Below, piece after piece: positions 1-10,050 of a DNA stretch of 20,483 nucleotides (positions are counted from its first letter, which is position 1; each line of letters opens with the position of its first letter). The translations under genes were made by a program, and so were the position numbers. The notes under the pieces were generated by a model. The model did not search any database, had not been told where the DNA came from, and worked only from the letters and a program-made list of their open reading frames with translations. Source of the DNA: Acanthaster planci (Eukaryota > Echinodermata > Asteroidea > Valvatida > Acanthasteridae). The stretch covers positions 708,923 to 729,405 of the forward strand of contig NW_019091430.1 of the NCBI RefSeq assembly GCF_001949145.1. Reading direction: 5' to 3'.

Positions 1-332
1 AAGATACACGTACAATTTAAGCAGTTGATTTTATTTGTTGACCGAAAGAAACCTTTCAGTAACAAAATACTACATGTAGTATTTCATTGTTGATTTTTTC
101 ATGTGCCAAACTAAACCACGAGAATAAATAAAAAGTGGGCAAATAACCCGACCCATGTCGCCACAGCAGAGCGAGTTAAGTTTGTTGTAATACATACATG
201 TAGTGATGTACACTTCATGTCCTTCTTGACTTCATGACTTGGGGACTCCCGTTTAATCACTCAACATCCAGAAAATTTTTTAAACATTTATTCTCCGACA
301 TTGACAAGTGTTTATTTATGGTAATCCAAGAA
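1..332. other. Noncoding, nothing recognised
   Basis: AT-rich sequence with a few ACATGTAGT words. No exon, RNA gene or repeat array is supported. Confidence 0.5.
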
Positions 333-458
333 AGCAACTGCGCCACGCAGGCGCAGCTCGCCGTGGTGAGCAGATCCCTGCGATCACGCTGCATGGACCG
401 GACGGCTCGGCTGAGGAAATCGCTACTAGACTACAACAGCACACTCCACGTGCATGTG
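333..458 (+). other. Candidate coding exon in the CpG-rich segment
   Basis: One plus frame reads a protein-like stretch (AITLHGPDGSAEEIATRL) and stops at a good splice donor, GTG|GTGAGT, at 459-464. A second frame is also open through the same stretch. The upstream acceptor (ATCCAAG) is weak and no partner exon was found. I do not recognise the sequence, so treat it as a lead only. Confidence 0.18.
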
Positions 459-555
459 GTGAGTTGGCCTGACCGGCCGACCCAAAGCGCAGCGCAGCCT
501 GCGTAATGGACTCTTCACTGCATAATAGTCGTGCGCGTGTGGCAAGTGTTGAGCA

Positions 556-774
556 TTTTCGCTGCACAATGCTTCTTGTTTCTGCATGATTTTTGGAACC
601 TTTCGCACCGCTTTCGCAAAATTTTCACTCTGTTTTCGCACACGGTTTTTTTCTCAATGTTTTCGCAAATGTTTCAAGGCGTGTTCGCAAAAGATTCACG
701 ATGTTTTCGCACGATTTTCGCACTGTTTTCGCACGTCGTTCACCCCTTTTGCATCCAATTTGCTGCAAATTCGC
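556..774. repeat. Degenerate array of TTTTCGCA-type motifs
   Basis: TTCGC or TTTTCGC recurs about ten times (556, 601, 612, 633, 660, 684, 704, 716, 726, 770), with decayed TTCAC versions between. Spacing is often close to 11-12 bp or its multiples but irregular. The array leaves all three plus frames open for long distances, which explains apparent Phe/Arg-rich open frames here that are not genes. Confidence 0.7.
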
Positions 775-1159
775 AGGCGGGAAAAGTTGTGGTCAAAATG
801 CGAAATGTGAAATGCGAATGTGAATTCCTTTTGCTTTTTTTCCCATTCCTTTTCGCAGCGTTAACTTTCAAATGCAACGTACTGTACATGCAAATACATG
901 GACAATCTATGTGGTTTCCTACGTAGATACTGTAACGCAACAGAGGAACATTTGAGTACTCGCGGGCTAACGTAGAGGGCACACGAGGTGTTCCCCGGAA
1001 GCTTGCAGGAGAAGGGCCGTCCCGATACGCTGATTCGCTACTGGCGGTACTGCAAGCTATGATCGCCTATATAACGTCCACAAAGCAGGCATAAACACGC
1101 ACAAAGACGGTCACAAGGGCAGTTTGCTGTTTAGAAGCACGAGCCTAGCTTGGAAGCTT

Positions 1160-1210
1160 AAGCACTGCTGGGAAGCACTGCTGGAAAGCATTTGCTGGAA
1201 AGCATCTGCT
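1160..1210. repeat. Short tandem repeat of AAGCACTGCTGG type
   Basis: Four units of 12-14 bp run in succession: AAGCACTGCTGG, GAAGCACTGCTG, GAAAGCATTTGCTG and GAAAGCATCTGCT. The last two share an extra A and a TTTG/TCTG change, so they are a sub-duplication. Confidence 0.8.
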
Positions 1211-1592
1211 AAAAGAAGTGTGTGCTAACACATGCAGTAAGCACTTATCGTAATAGTGTGATATTCATGCATTATGCCTTGTGAGTCTGGGACCGCTGGT
1301 TTTCAACTCAGCGATACCGTGCCCCAGTACAGTAGCCGTTGCATTGATTCAACACAACATGATAGCATGTGTGTGTTGAAACGTCTGAAATCAGTCTGTG
1401 GGCCTTATGGCTGTGCATTCGTACATTTAACACTGCAAAGATTGCCCTCTGTTGAGATTTATAAGACAAGGCTCAAGCCTGATATAAACCATACATAATT
1501 ATCAGGTTCCTGTAGACTCCATTCTAGTAGTTATCAACATTAGAAATCACTCGCCACAGTTGTTAGCAAACACATACCCCATGTACACCTAA

Positions 1593-1739
1593 AAACCAGT
1601 ACCGCGACGGTATACCGGTACTTCTATCCCAACGGACGTGTCTCTAGCCGCTCAGGGACGATCCGGTCATGCCGTCCGTGTTGCACACCTGAAGAAGACA
1701 GTGCCCTCCCGGGTCCTGCTCCCACTGAAGGGGTCCGAC
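1593..1739 (+). other. GC-rich coding-like fragment
   Basis: Between a TAA at 1590-1592 and a weak donor-like GTAACA at 1740, one frame reads GRSGHAVRVAHLKKTVPSRV and nearby residues with balanced, high-GC codons, unlike the flanking AT-rich DNA. The frame stays open to 1871 but turns AT-rich after 1750. I do not recognise the product. It could be a fragment of a retroelement or an isolated exon. Confidence 0.18.
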
Positions 1740-1878
1740 GTAACAATACAAATGCTGTTTTCATGCCTTCTTATTGCTTGTGGCAGGACTTTGTGGTTAA
1801 TTACTAATTATTCTATGCATGTACAGTATGTTGTAACCCTGACTGGGCCAACATGGCGTATAATAGACTAGACTTTGA

Positions 1879-2025
1879 GCCTGTTTGTTTCACATGGGTC
1901 TGGATTGCGATCAGTGATCCAAAAGCTGATCTGCACTCTCCATTAGTCAGGTTCTGGTATCACTGAAGTTGTGAACCAACCTCAGATTAGTGATTGCGAT
2001 CTGGATCCGCATGAAACAAACAGGC
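1879..2025. mobile_element. 147-bp palindromic MITE-like element
   Basis: Both ends read GCCTGTTTGTTTCA inward (1879-1892 and the complement at 2012-2025). The inverted similarity continues to about 41 bp per arm (1879-1919 and 1985-2025), at roughly 31 of 41 positions. Nine of the ten differences are transitions. The 65-bp middle is unrelated. No clear target duplication is visible, so the superfamily is unknown. Confidence 0.6.
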
Positions 2026-2039
2026 CTTACTATATACTA

Positions 2040-2112
2040 TACTGGTACATACCGGTATGTCTGCATATGTACATGCATGGTGCACCATATGGTACATGTA
2101 CATGTACCAGCA
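2040..2112. repeat. Cluster of TACATGTA/ACCGGT palindromes
   Basis: Overlapping self-complementary words include TACATACCGGTATGT, GTGCACCATATGGTAC and TACATGTACATGTACC. Similar clusters occur at 4613-4648, 7355-7370, 12787-12801, 12910-12971, 16031-16050 and 16706-16731. They behave as a dispersed simple-sequence family. Confidence 0.7.
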
Positions 2113-4612
2113 TGTGAAAGATGACATTAACTAAGTGACTGTTGGTGCAACCCATGTACAGGTGTACCTCTAAGTGAACAGGTGAACAAGGCATTGTTAG
2201 CTTTTCCTTTACACAAACTGCACAGGCAATTTATGTGTCATGTGAAAACACCACCACAATGCACCACAAACACAACACAATTTATCACTGGCCCAATTCA
2301 ATAGAGTTAGCTATGCAAACAGGACATAAATACACCATTTCCACTACTTACATCAATGATTTCCAATAGTGCACTGACGTAGGGACCTCTTTTCTAACAA
2401 ATGCCACACATGCCATTGACTATTGTGAATCACTTATACTGTGGCATAAAGTACAAAATGAAGAGATTTATTCAAAAAAGCAAACATTTTTTGAATTTCT
2501 CAGGCTCAATAAAAATACAGCTGAGAATATTAAAAGGTTGGCATAACAGGGTCCACTGATAGTCAGGATTTTCAATGAATGTGCATTAAACAAACAAGGG
2601 CAAATTAACATGGAACTCTGTGCATACCTGAAATTTGTGCAAAATACCCAAACGCAATGGATACCAGAGCCCTCTGAAGAACAAGAAACCAAATTTCAAA
2701 AAGTTCAAATATTTTCCAGATTCCACAGAATTTACTGAACATATAATACATACAATCTTCTTGACTGAATCAGGTGTTTGATCAAGTGGCACTGACTGCC
2801 AATATCAGGAAAAACTCAACTGTATGCTTGTTAATGGAAATATTGCTATATTTTGATACACATGTATATAGTTTTAATTTCTGGTACATATTGCCCACTG
2901 ACATCAATATGGATAACACTCTCGAGTATCATCTAGAAACACCCATGTCACTATTCAATGTATCATTTCTCTAGGTCTACTTCTACCATACATTCAGGCT
3001 TTAGATACTCGTACACTGTACATGTATATCGGATCCTAGAGCAGATAGCTGTGTGGACATGTATTCACGTAAATGGGGAATGCTTTATTCACGACAGAGG
3101 GATTGAAAACTTTAACATCAAACCTGCTCATGCAGAAAACAAATGTGTTTCAACAAGTGTCATGTGTGTTTATATACATAAACATGTGTATGTTATCAAC
3201 TGAGAAATGTGACCAAAACAGAAAACTTAACTCAGCCTACATATCCATCCTCCATATTACTCCAACGTTTGCCTTTGGGTAACCAAATTCTAAGGAGTGT
3301 CAACTTGCATCAAGTCCACTGAGAATCAAAACATTCAAATTAGTCTATGGCTCCACTTGAAATCTTGGATGCACCTACAGAGGGCATACATGTAAATCTA
3401 GAGAGAAAAAATGTGGGCTGAGTGGCAGTGTTGTAGGACTTGACTAAGTCTCAAGTCCATCTCAAATTGTTGCAATCTGGTGATTTGCTTGAAGCTGACC
3501 CAATTCTTTCTCAGTAGCAAAGGACTCAGACTTCTGTGTGATGACTCAGACAACATGCTTATGACTTGTAATTAACTCATAAGTTGTTCCATTGTTTGCA
3601 TCATGTCTTAGCTACATGTATTTTTCTACATATTGAAAATGATACAAAAGTAACTTACAAAAAAAGGACTGCAACATGTAGGTCTGCAGATCCAAAGCAT
3701 CTCAAACGTTTTGAACAGTCATTTCTGTCTTTTTTCGCTAGACTCTGGCAGAAAATCTTCTCTATTGGGAAGAGGTTCAATTGTCTGGTTATAAAATTGT
3801 TCCCACTACCTATTTTAAGGTATTTGTACTGCTGGTATGTATAAACTCAAATGTATGGTAGGTTTACCCTACATGTACCTGTGGTTGTGGCTGGGGTTGT
3901 TACCCTTATTGTGGTTGCAAATAAAAATCAGAAGACTGCAAATCCATTATCTTGGGACTTGCCCTGTCCAGAAACTCATCAAAAAAGTAGATCATATGTA
4001 TATCCATAGGCTGGTTGTTTGGATGTTCCTTCCCATTTCAGGTCCCTTTGAGTTTGAGCTGCAGTCAGTGGAACAGTGTGACTTGGATCTATAGCAATTT
4101 TCTAGTATGATGCACTTGTCAGACCTGCTTGCAGTTTTTTTCTTCACACTAGCTTTGGAGCAAGTTTCAATGGTCTTTAGTTGTTAAGACTGTTCTGTCT
4201 TGGGATTATCTGCACTCTTTCAAAGGCTCCTTCAGAATCAATTGATTTCTTAGCATGGACTTATGATGCTGCTGTTTTGTATACACAAGAGGACAAACAG
4301 TGTGGCTGTAGATGTTCTAAATTCAGTTTGGTTCTGTACGTAAGTTCTGCATTTCCCTGCAATCTTTGGTCCTCACGGTTTCTCTTTTTCTCTGATTTAT
4401 ATTGTGTCTTTTAGTGTGAGTGTGAGAGAAATTGTAATTTGGCTTGTGGTTTTTTTTCTTTTGAGAGAGTCATTCCCTTCAGAGAAGGGCATCACGTCTG
4501 CATACACCAGTACATGGGCAACATTGTCTCTAGAATAGCACCGGTACATGTACAAGTATGTTGTATGTGAGTTTCTTTAGGGTCAGATCACAGCACAGTT
4601 AATTTGGCTATT
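2113..4612. other. Noncoding stretch with one weak exon-like site
   Basis: Only short AT-rich open frames occur on either strand. The one point of note is a good acceptor (CCTTCCCATTTCAG) at 4041, followed by an acidic stretch PFEFELQSVEQCDLDL and TAG at 4092-4094. A GTAAGT donor lies at 4339. No partner exons were found, so no gene is called. Confidence 0.45.
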
Positions 4613-4648
4613 ATACATGTACATGTTGTCATGTACATGTACATGTAG
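4613..4648. repeat. TACATGTA tract
   Basis: ATACATGTACATGTTGTCAT continues with GTACATGTACATGTAG. It is two runs of the 6-bp ACATGT repeat separated by TGTC. Confidence 0.75.
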
Positions 4649-4788
4649 TTCACATGAAGCCCTTTGACACAACTTTCTTGGCCATCCATTTTTGCTGTGC
4701 TTTAACAATAACATGGCGCATGTTTAAACAAGTTTCGGTGAATTCCATATATATGCAGTGCCACATGATGTCTATATAGAGGTTATTC

Positions 4789-5563
4789 ACTGACGTCACA
4801 TTGTCATGTGACTTTCGACTCACCTGCCATATTGGCTGTCAAGCCAACTTGTGAGACATACATCCACTGCATAGTAACACACAATTTGATTGATGTTCGA
4901 GAAGAAAATGACGATTCCCATGAAAGAATGATCTTTTCCATCTCTGCTATTTAACTTGGTGTTCACAGGACACGATATATTCAGACACTGGAGGTACATG
5001 CACTGAGCTCCATTGATCTATGTTACCGAAATCAATGTTTTGTAAGGTCATGTGTGAAAGTCACTGTCCAGATTAACGGTACCCAGATATCTTCAACTAC
5101 CTCATCAATTCGACATCAGCGTACACACATCAATTGCTGAAAAACTACACAAGTTTGGAAGCCCACAAATACTTTGTAGCCGGATTTGTAAAGGAACAGG
5201 AGGTTTGCAAAAAAGTTAATAACACTTACATGTACATGGATATTGTTATGAGCAAAGTAAATTGAGTGAACATTGCAGCATCCCGTGTGCAAGTTTTGAG
5301 TCAGTTTTGGCATTGAATAGCAGCGAACTGTTTTGCTCGTTGTTGCCAATCGGCAGGAATCTGATAGAATGCAGACCTTTTGAACTACATGTCCCTTCAC
5401 GATTATGGCACCATGTGGCACAGCAAACTTTTACCATTTTACAGCGAACAAACCGTGCTCATACGTGTATTTGCACACGTTACCATGGTTACCGTGAATG
5501 TGCTTGATGGCCAATATGGCGGCGTAAGCAAAAGCACAGACGTCTTGTGTGACGTCTTGTAGA
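4789..5563. mobile_element. Decayed inverted-repeat element carrying a THAP fragment
   Basis: The left end (about 4789-4850) and the reverse complement of the right end (about 5501-5563) share GACGTCACA at the outside and GCCATATTGG followed by TCAAGC further in, separated by a similar 25-27 bp stretch. The arms are diverged and exact ends and target duplications could not be fixed. Inside, the minus strand begins a THAP zinc finger about 125 bp from the right end, which is where a transposase 5' end would be expected. THAP domains occur in P-type transposases and in host proteins derived from them, so a non-autonomous P-type relic is the best reading. The interior at 4851-5245 shows nothing else recognisable. 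Confidence 0.55.
5246..5437 (-). pseudogene. Broken THAP zinc-finger fragment
   Basis: Read on the minus strand from ATG 5437, the product opens MVKVCCATWCHNR, then GLHSIRF. This matches the start of a THAP domain: first zinc cysteine pair, an NR turn, and the R-F-P stretch. At R-F (about 5357) a one-base loss moves the frame. The next frame reads PADWQQRAKQFAAIQ, the expected helix after RFP, and then meets a TGA where many THAP domains have Trp. In the third frame C-N-V-H (5277-5266) supplies the last C-x2-H ligands, about 43 codons after the first pair and inside the 35-50 spacing of C2CH THAP fingers. So two frameshifts and one stop break it. It lies inside the inverted-repeat element at 4789-5563, and no catalytic transposase region remains. 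The THAP call is by pattern only; an unrelated zinc-binding fragment is possible. Confidence 0.6.
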
Positions 5564-6007
5564 TTTCCCATATACCTGTTCCCTCCATAGAAGTTGAATA
5601 TGAGAAGGGGGGCACAGGCCACAGTCCAGCATCCTAGCAAATACTGCTTTGTGACATAGAAATTTCAAAAAGCAATGTCACTGTAAGAAATGCCAAACAA
5701 ATTTTCAACAAATGACCATTACAGGTCACCATGTGAAAGATCCAACTTTGTAAAGGATTACAGTTGTGGTACATGTTGTCATTTAATAAAATCTGTATTT
5801 TCTGCCCAAAACAAAACTACATGTATGCCTGGGTCAAGTGACACAGGAATGCCACTTGCAAGAGGTTAAGTTGTCAACACTAGGATTTAAGGACCCACAA
5901 CAAAATAACAGCTGCAAGCATTTTTGTGCAACTTCCTCCTCATCTATGTGTGTTATCTGTTTGACATCTCTCTGGATTCAATCCTACTGCCAAAAGTGCC
6001 GCTTAAA
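5564..6007. other. Noncoding between the THAP element and the minisatellite
   Basis: No open frame with recognisable content, no RNA gene and no tandem repeat is visible here. Confidence 0.5.
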
Positions 6008-6436
6008 CTTTCTATCTTTCCAAACAAAGGTGCCATTGCTGTGATGTCAATGCAGGATATCTTTCTATCTTTCCAAACAAAGGTGCTACTGCTGTGATGT
6101 CAATTCAATGCAGGATATCTTTCTATCTTTCCAGACAAAGGTGCCATTGCTGTGATGTCAATGCAGGATATCTTTCTATCTTTCCAAACAAAGGTGCCAT
6201 TGCTGTGATGTCAATGCAGGATATCTTTCTATCTTTCCAAACAAAGGTGCCATTGCTGTGATGTCAATGTAGGATAACTTTCTATCTTTCCAAACAAAGG
6301 TGCCATTGCTGTGATGTCAATGCAGGATAACTTTCTATCTTTCCAAACAAAGGTGCCATTGCTGTGATGTCAATGTAGGATAACTTTCTATCTTTCAAAA
6401 CAAAGGTGCCATTGCTGTGATGTCAATGCAGGATAG
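6008..6436. repeat. Minisatellite: eight tandem copies of a 53-bp unit
   Basis: Units begin CTTTCTATCTTTCCAAACAA and end GGATAT, GGATAA or GGATAG. Copies are 6008-6060, 6061-6118, 6119-6171, 6172-6224, 6225-6277, 6278-6330, 6331-6383 and 6384-6436. Copy 2 is 58 bp because of a 5-bp insertion (TTCAA) and has CTACTGC in place of CCATTGC. Copies 5 and 7 share GTAGGATAA, which points to a 106-bp two-unit duplication. All other differences are single bases, so the array is young. No coding frame is evident. Confidence 0.97.
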
Positions 6437-7894
6437 TGTTTATTTTCAGGTTTTTGTTTAAAGGGTTCATGTTACAGTACTTTTCCTTGGAAACTTACAC
6501 ACCAGGATTTTTTTTTGGATAACTTCACACTTTTGATCATTTGGAATTTGCCTCAACACAAGTGTAAAGAACTACCAAAAGTGTCTGTATAACGGTACAA
6601 TAAAAATTGAAACCTAAGTTTATACTGTGACACAATGGAGCACACACAAAATAACTGCAATGTATTGGCCCTTTTGTTCAAATTATTCTTCTAAAAAATT
6701 TCTTCACTTCCAACTACCACCATCTACACAAATCCCCCCAAAATGCACTAAAAATGTCACACATTCTGGTAAATTGTAGTGCTGAAAAAGCTGTAACACT
6801 GAGGCACAGTCTTAAGAGAAAAACTTCCCAGAAAAATATTTAAGCATCAAAATATACTAGTTTTTCATGTAGGGTGCAGCAAAAAATGTTCCCGTTAGAA
6901 GTTTTTTTTTGACGTACCTGTATTATTGTGACTCTGACTTTGTGATTTCCATGAGCAAAATGCTGTTTGACAAGTTATGCAGAAATCCTACAGTGTCAAG
7001 AAATGGTACGGCCATTAGAAGCAGCAGAAAAGCAGGGAGCCCTATTACTTTCCTCCAATTCAGCAGTGTTGTAATCAAGTTCTTTAACAGAACTGTATAA
7101 GTCCCATATCCAAGTTATTGATCATGTGACTACTGAAAGTTTGCAATGTACATGTAGGTCTGCATTGTTGGCCTTATCCAAGCACATGAAGACGCTAAAA
7201 ACTTGTCTTATGAAAACAAACATACTTACTTTTGAAAAGTCAGGATTTTCTGGGCATAAACTATAAAACTGTATATACCTACCGGTAGCTGGTCATTAAC
7301 ATCAAATCTTTTTCCCAAGCCTTCCAACGTTAAACACCAAGTCCAAAATATTATTACATGTACATGTACATTTATGCGAGTCATCCCTTACACTAAAACT
7401 GGTGAAACATCTTTCAGAGCAAAATTGTGAACATCACAAAATCTGAACCATGCTCCATCTGCAAGTTCAAAACCACTGCTTTACAGTAATAAAAAGTACT
7501 GGATCTATTCAAAACCACAACCAACACCAGCACTGCAGGGTTGCAGATTTGAAGCAGTAACTTTGAGACACACACATGCACAAACATCATTTTAAGGAGA
7601 GAGAAGACAAAGGGTACAGTGCAGTCCAACTACGTATCCATGTCATCTAATCTATTCCCTTATTATTGCACTCTGACTTCCACTTAGCAAAATACCTGCA
7701 CATAAATGAGTTTTCATGCAAACCACTGAGTTGTATGCTCACCACAAATCCAATTTTTTCTTTACAGCAAACCATGCACAAGGATTATAATTATTCATGC
7801 AAATGGCCTGTACATGTATTTGGAGAACAATTACCTGTAAGGTATGTGTTCTGAATTTCAAGAGAAAGCAAGAAGTTTGAATAGGCAGTGTCTG
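6437..7894. other. Noncoding upstream of the transporter
   Basis: AT-rich with only short open frames on both strands. It holds a TACATGTACATGTACA tract at 7355-7370. No exon or RNA gene is supported. Confidence 0.5.
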
Positions 7895-8016
7895 CATGTA
7901 CATTTACATGAACGTGTGTACTGGGTACATGTACTGTACATGTAGGCCTACATGTAGGCCTACATGTACATTTACATGTACGTGTGTACTGGGTACATGT
8001 ACTCTACATGTACATG
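7895..8016. repeat. 68-bp tandem duplication rich in TACATGTA
   Basis: The segment from 7895 (CATGTACATTTACATG...) recurs at 7963 with very few changes, including the distinctive GTGTGTACTGGGTACATGTACT. The period is 68 bp and the second copy is cut short near 8016. Between them is TGTAGGCCTACATGTAGGCC, itself palindromic. It lies about 300 bp upstream of the transporter start. Confidence 0.85.
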
Positions 8017-8197
8017 CACACTTCTTTTTGACCCCTTCAATGCAAGTGCAGTTCAACCCTACTGGCTAAGGCATTACTCAACACTGACCATTCCTTAACA
8101 AAATTACTTCACGGTTCAGAGATTTCACTGTAGGCACAACTAGATGTCCAAGGACTTCCATTCTAAATTTTGGGTTGATTCTCCTCTCCTTTCAAAT

Positions 8198-8310
8198 AGG
8201 TCTGAATGCCAACAGCGCTTCCTTGCCATAAACAAGAACACACCCCACTTGCCACTACTCTGCTAGCACTGTTCATGCACGGCGGTTGACCACTTCAACT
8301 AGAAGTCACT
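8198..8310 (+). other. 5' leader of the transporter, with possible splice acceptor
   Basis: A pyrimidine-rich run (8181-8193) followed by AAATAG|G places a candidate 3' splice site at 8199. The leader to ATG 8311 would then belong to an exon whose 5' part lies upstream. An in-frame TGA at 8287-8289 rules out N-terminal extension within this exon. No TATA box or upstream exon could be identified. Confidence 0.3.
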
Positions 8311-9907
8311 ATGGAGTACGATGACATACTGCATCAAATTGGGCCATATGGCAAATACCAGAAACTCCTGGTTCTTGCCATGTTTGTGATCAAGATCCCA
8401 CTTTCATGTCACTTTATAGCTCAAGTGTTCCTGGCTGCAAAAACAGACCACTGGTGTGCACTTCCAGAAAGCCAAGCAATCAACTGCACTCAACTCCGGC
8501 TGACTTCACTAACTGACTGTCTAGAAGAGCAGAAGAGCTATAGCATTCCTTACGAGATTGACCATGATGGGGAACAAGTTTACTCTTCATGCCAACGGTA
8601 TATCTTGGGTGATGAAGGCGATGATAGTGGCCAGATTTTAAATTCAACTGATATCATCTCCTGTGATGCTGGTTGGGTCTTTGATCATTCACGCTACAAG
8701 TCAACCATCAATGAAAATTTCAATCTGGTTTGTGACAGAGAGGATCTGCCTGGAATTGCCCAGTCGATTTGGTTTGCAGGATTGCTGGCTGGTTCCTTGG
8801 GCTGGGGTTCTGTGGGTGACTGGATTGGTAGAAGGAAGACCTTCATCTTGACACTCATTCTTGTCACAGTGTCGTCAACTGTAACATCCTTTGTACCAAA
8901 TTTTACCTCCTTTGTGGCCATGCGCTTCATTACTGCAGCCTGTTCATATGGCACCGTTCTCATGACGTATGTCTTGGTTTCCGAGATAGTTGGTCCCAAG
9001 AAGCGAGTAGTTGCCAACACCATACTGTTCTTTTCATTCTCGACAGGTTATGTTTTGTTGACTCTTCTGGCATTTCTCCTGAGAGAATGGCGCCACCTAC
9101 ATTTGGCTATATCACTTCCGTTCATCCTTTGCCTACTTCTAGTCTTTGTTATACCAGAGTCTCCTCGCTGGCTTATTATAAAAGGCAGATTCAAGGCAGC
9201 CACCAAAACCATTGAAAATATAGCCAAAGTGAATGGTACCCAGGTTCCTGAAGACTTAATTGACAAACTGAGTGACACCAAACAAGACAACAAGCAGCAT
9301 TCGAACTTCCCCGTCACTCAGCTTGATCTTGTCCGCACTCCCAACATCCGCAAAAAAACTCTCATCCTTTTTGTTGACTGGTTTGTTGCAAATATGGTGT
9401 ACTATGGTTTGTCCTTGAGTACCTCTGCCTTGGGTGTAGATGACTACCTTGCTGCCTTTGTGTCTGGGGCTATAGAAGTACCCAGTTACCTCTTTTGTTG
9501 GTATGTTATGAATCGCTATGGTAGACGTCTATCTCTGGTTGGCTTCTACATCTTTAGTGGACTGTTCTGCCTCATCACAATCTTCATTCCTTTTGGAGCA
9601 ACTAGGGCTGCAGTGGCCATGGCGGGTAAATTTGCCATCAGCGCAGCATTTGGTCACATCTACATCTACTCTCTTGAAATCTTCCCCACCATCATCAGAA
9701 GTATGGGCATGGGTGCATCCTCTATGGTAGCTCGTGTAAGTGGCATTCTCTGTCCTTTCATCCTACTCCTGGGTAAGTACTGGCAACCGCTACCTCTCTG
9801 TGTCTTTGGAGGCGGCTCCATCGTTGCAGGAATCCTGTCTTTGATGCTACCAGAGACCATTGGCTGCCCATTGCCTGACACCATTCAGGACGGAGAAAAC
9901 TTTGGGA
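8311..9907 (+). CDS. SLC22-family organic ion transporter, main coding exon
   Basis: This exon encodes residues 1-532 plus one base of codon 533 of a 12-helix MFS transporter of the SLC22 family, which moves organic cations, anions or carnitine across the plasma membrane. The start has purine at -3, G at +4 and an in-frame TGA at 8287-8289, and the N-terminus (DDIL..IGPYGKYQ) is family-typical. TM1 is about 16-41. The large extracellular loop (42-148) has six cysteines (49, 59, 70, 94, 118, 141) and sequons at N58 and N111. Family motifs are G166...D170..GRR (loop 2-3), E225, PESPRWL at 282-288, NRYGRR at 401-406, E455-IFPT..R463, and PET..PLPDTI after TM12. Arg475 in TM11 is seen in OAT/OCTN-type members; OCTs have Asp there. 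The frame stays open through the donor to TAA 9940-9942, giving a 543-residue read-through form. Vertebrate relatives are about 550 residues but split over many exons. The substrate cannot be assigned. Confidence 0.95.
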
Positions 9908-10050
9908 GTAAGTCATCACAAAAACTAGTTAAGAATTCTTAAGTTTCATAACTTGTTCCCCTGTGTCATCAATAATTTTTGCATATCTTATGAACCTGAA
10001 AGAAAACTAACTTTGATCAATTCAAGTAAATGTTTCGGACCTACATTATA

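Larger units (their letters stand above)
333..1080. promoter_or_regulatory. CpG-rich segment, possible promoter region
   Basis: CpG dinucleotides are dense from 333 to about 560, in the TTTTCGC array, and again at 958-1080, unlike the surrounding AT-rich DNA. TATATAA at 1068-1074 would place a start near 1100 reading rightwards. No coding exon downstream can be tied to it, so a noncoding transcript or a distant gene would be needed. Confidence 0.3.

Noticed and set aside
531-926. Open frame of 131 codons, Phe/Ser/Arg-rich
   Set aside because: It is produced by the TTTTCGCA array; all three plus frames are open here and the product is low complexity.
4042-4094. Terminal coding exon after a good acceptor
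   Set aside because: Only 17 codons, no upstream exon recognised and no homology; recorded in the noncoding entry only.
9908-9942. C-terminal 11 residues of the 543-residue frame as the normal end of the transporter
   Set aside because: They follow a strong GTAAGT donor and do not resemble family tails, while an in-phase downstream exon does. Kept only as a possible retained-intron form.
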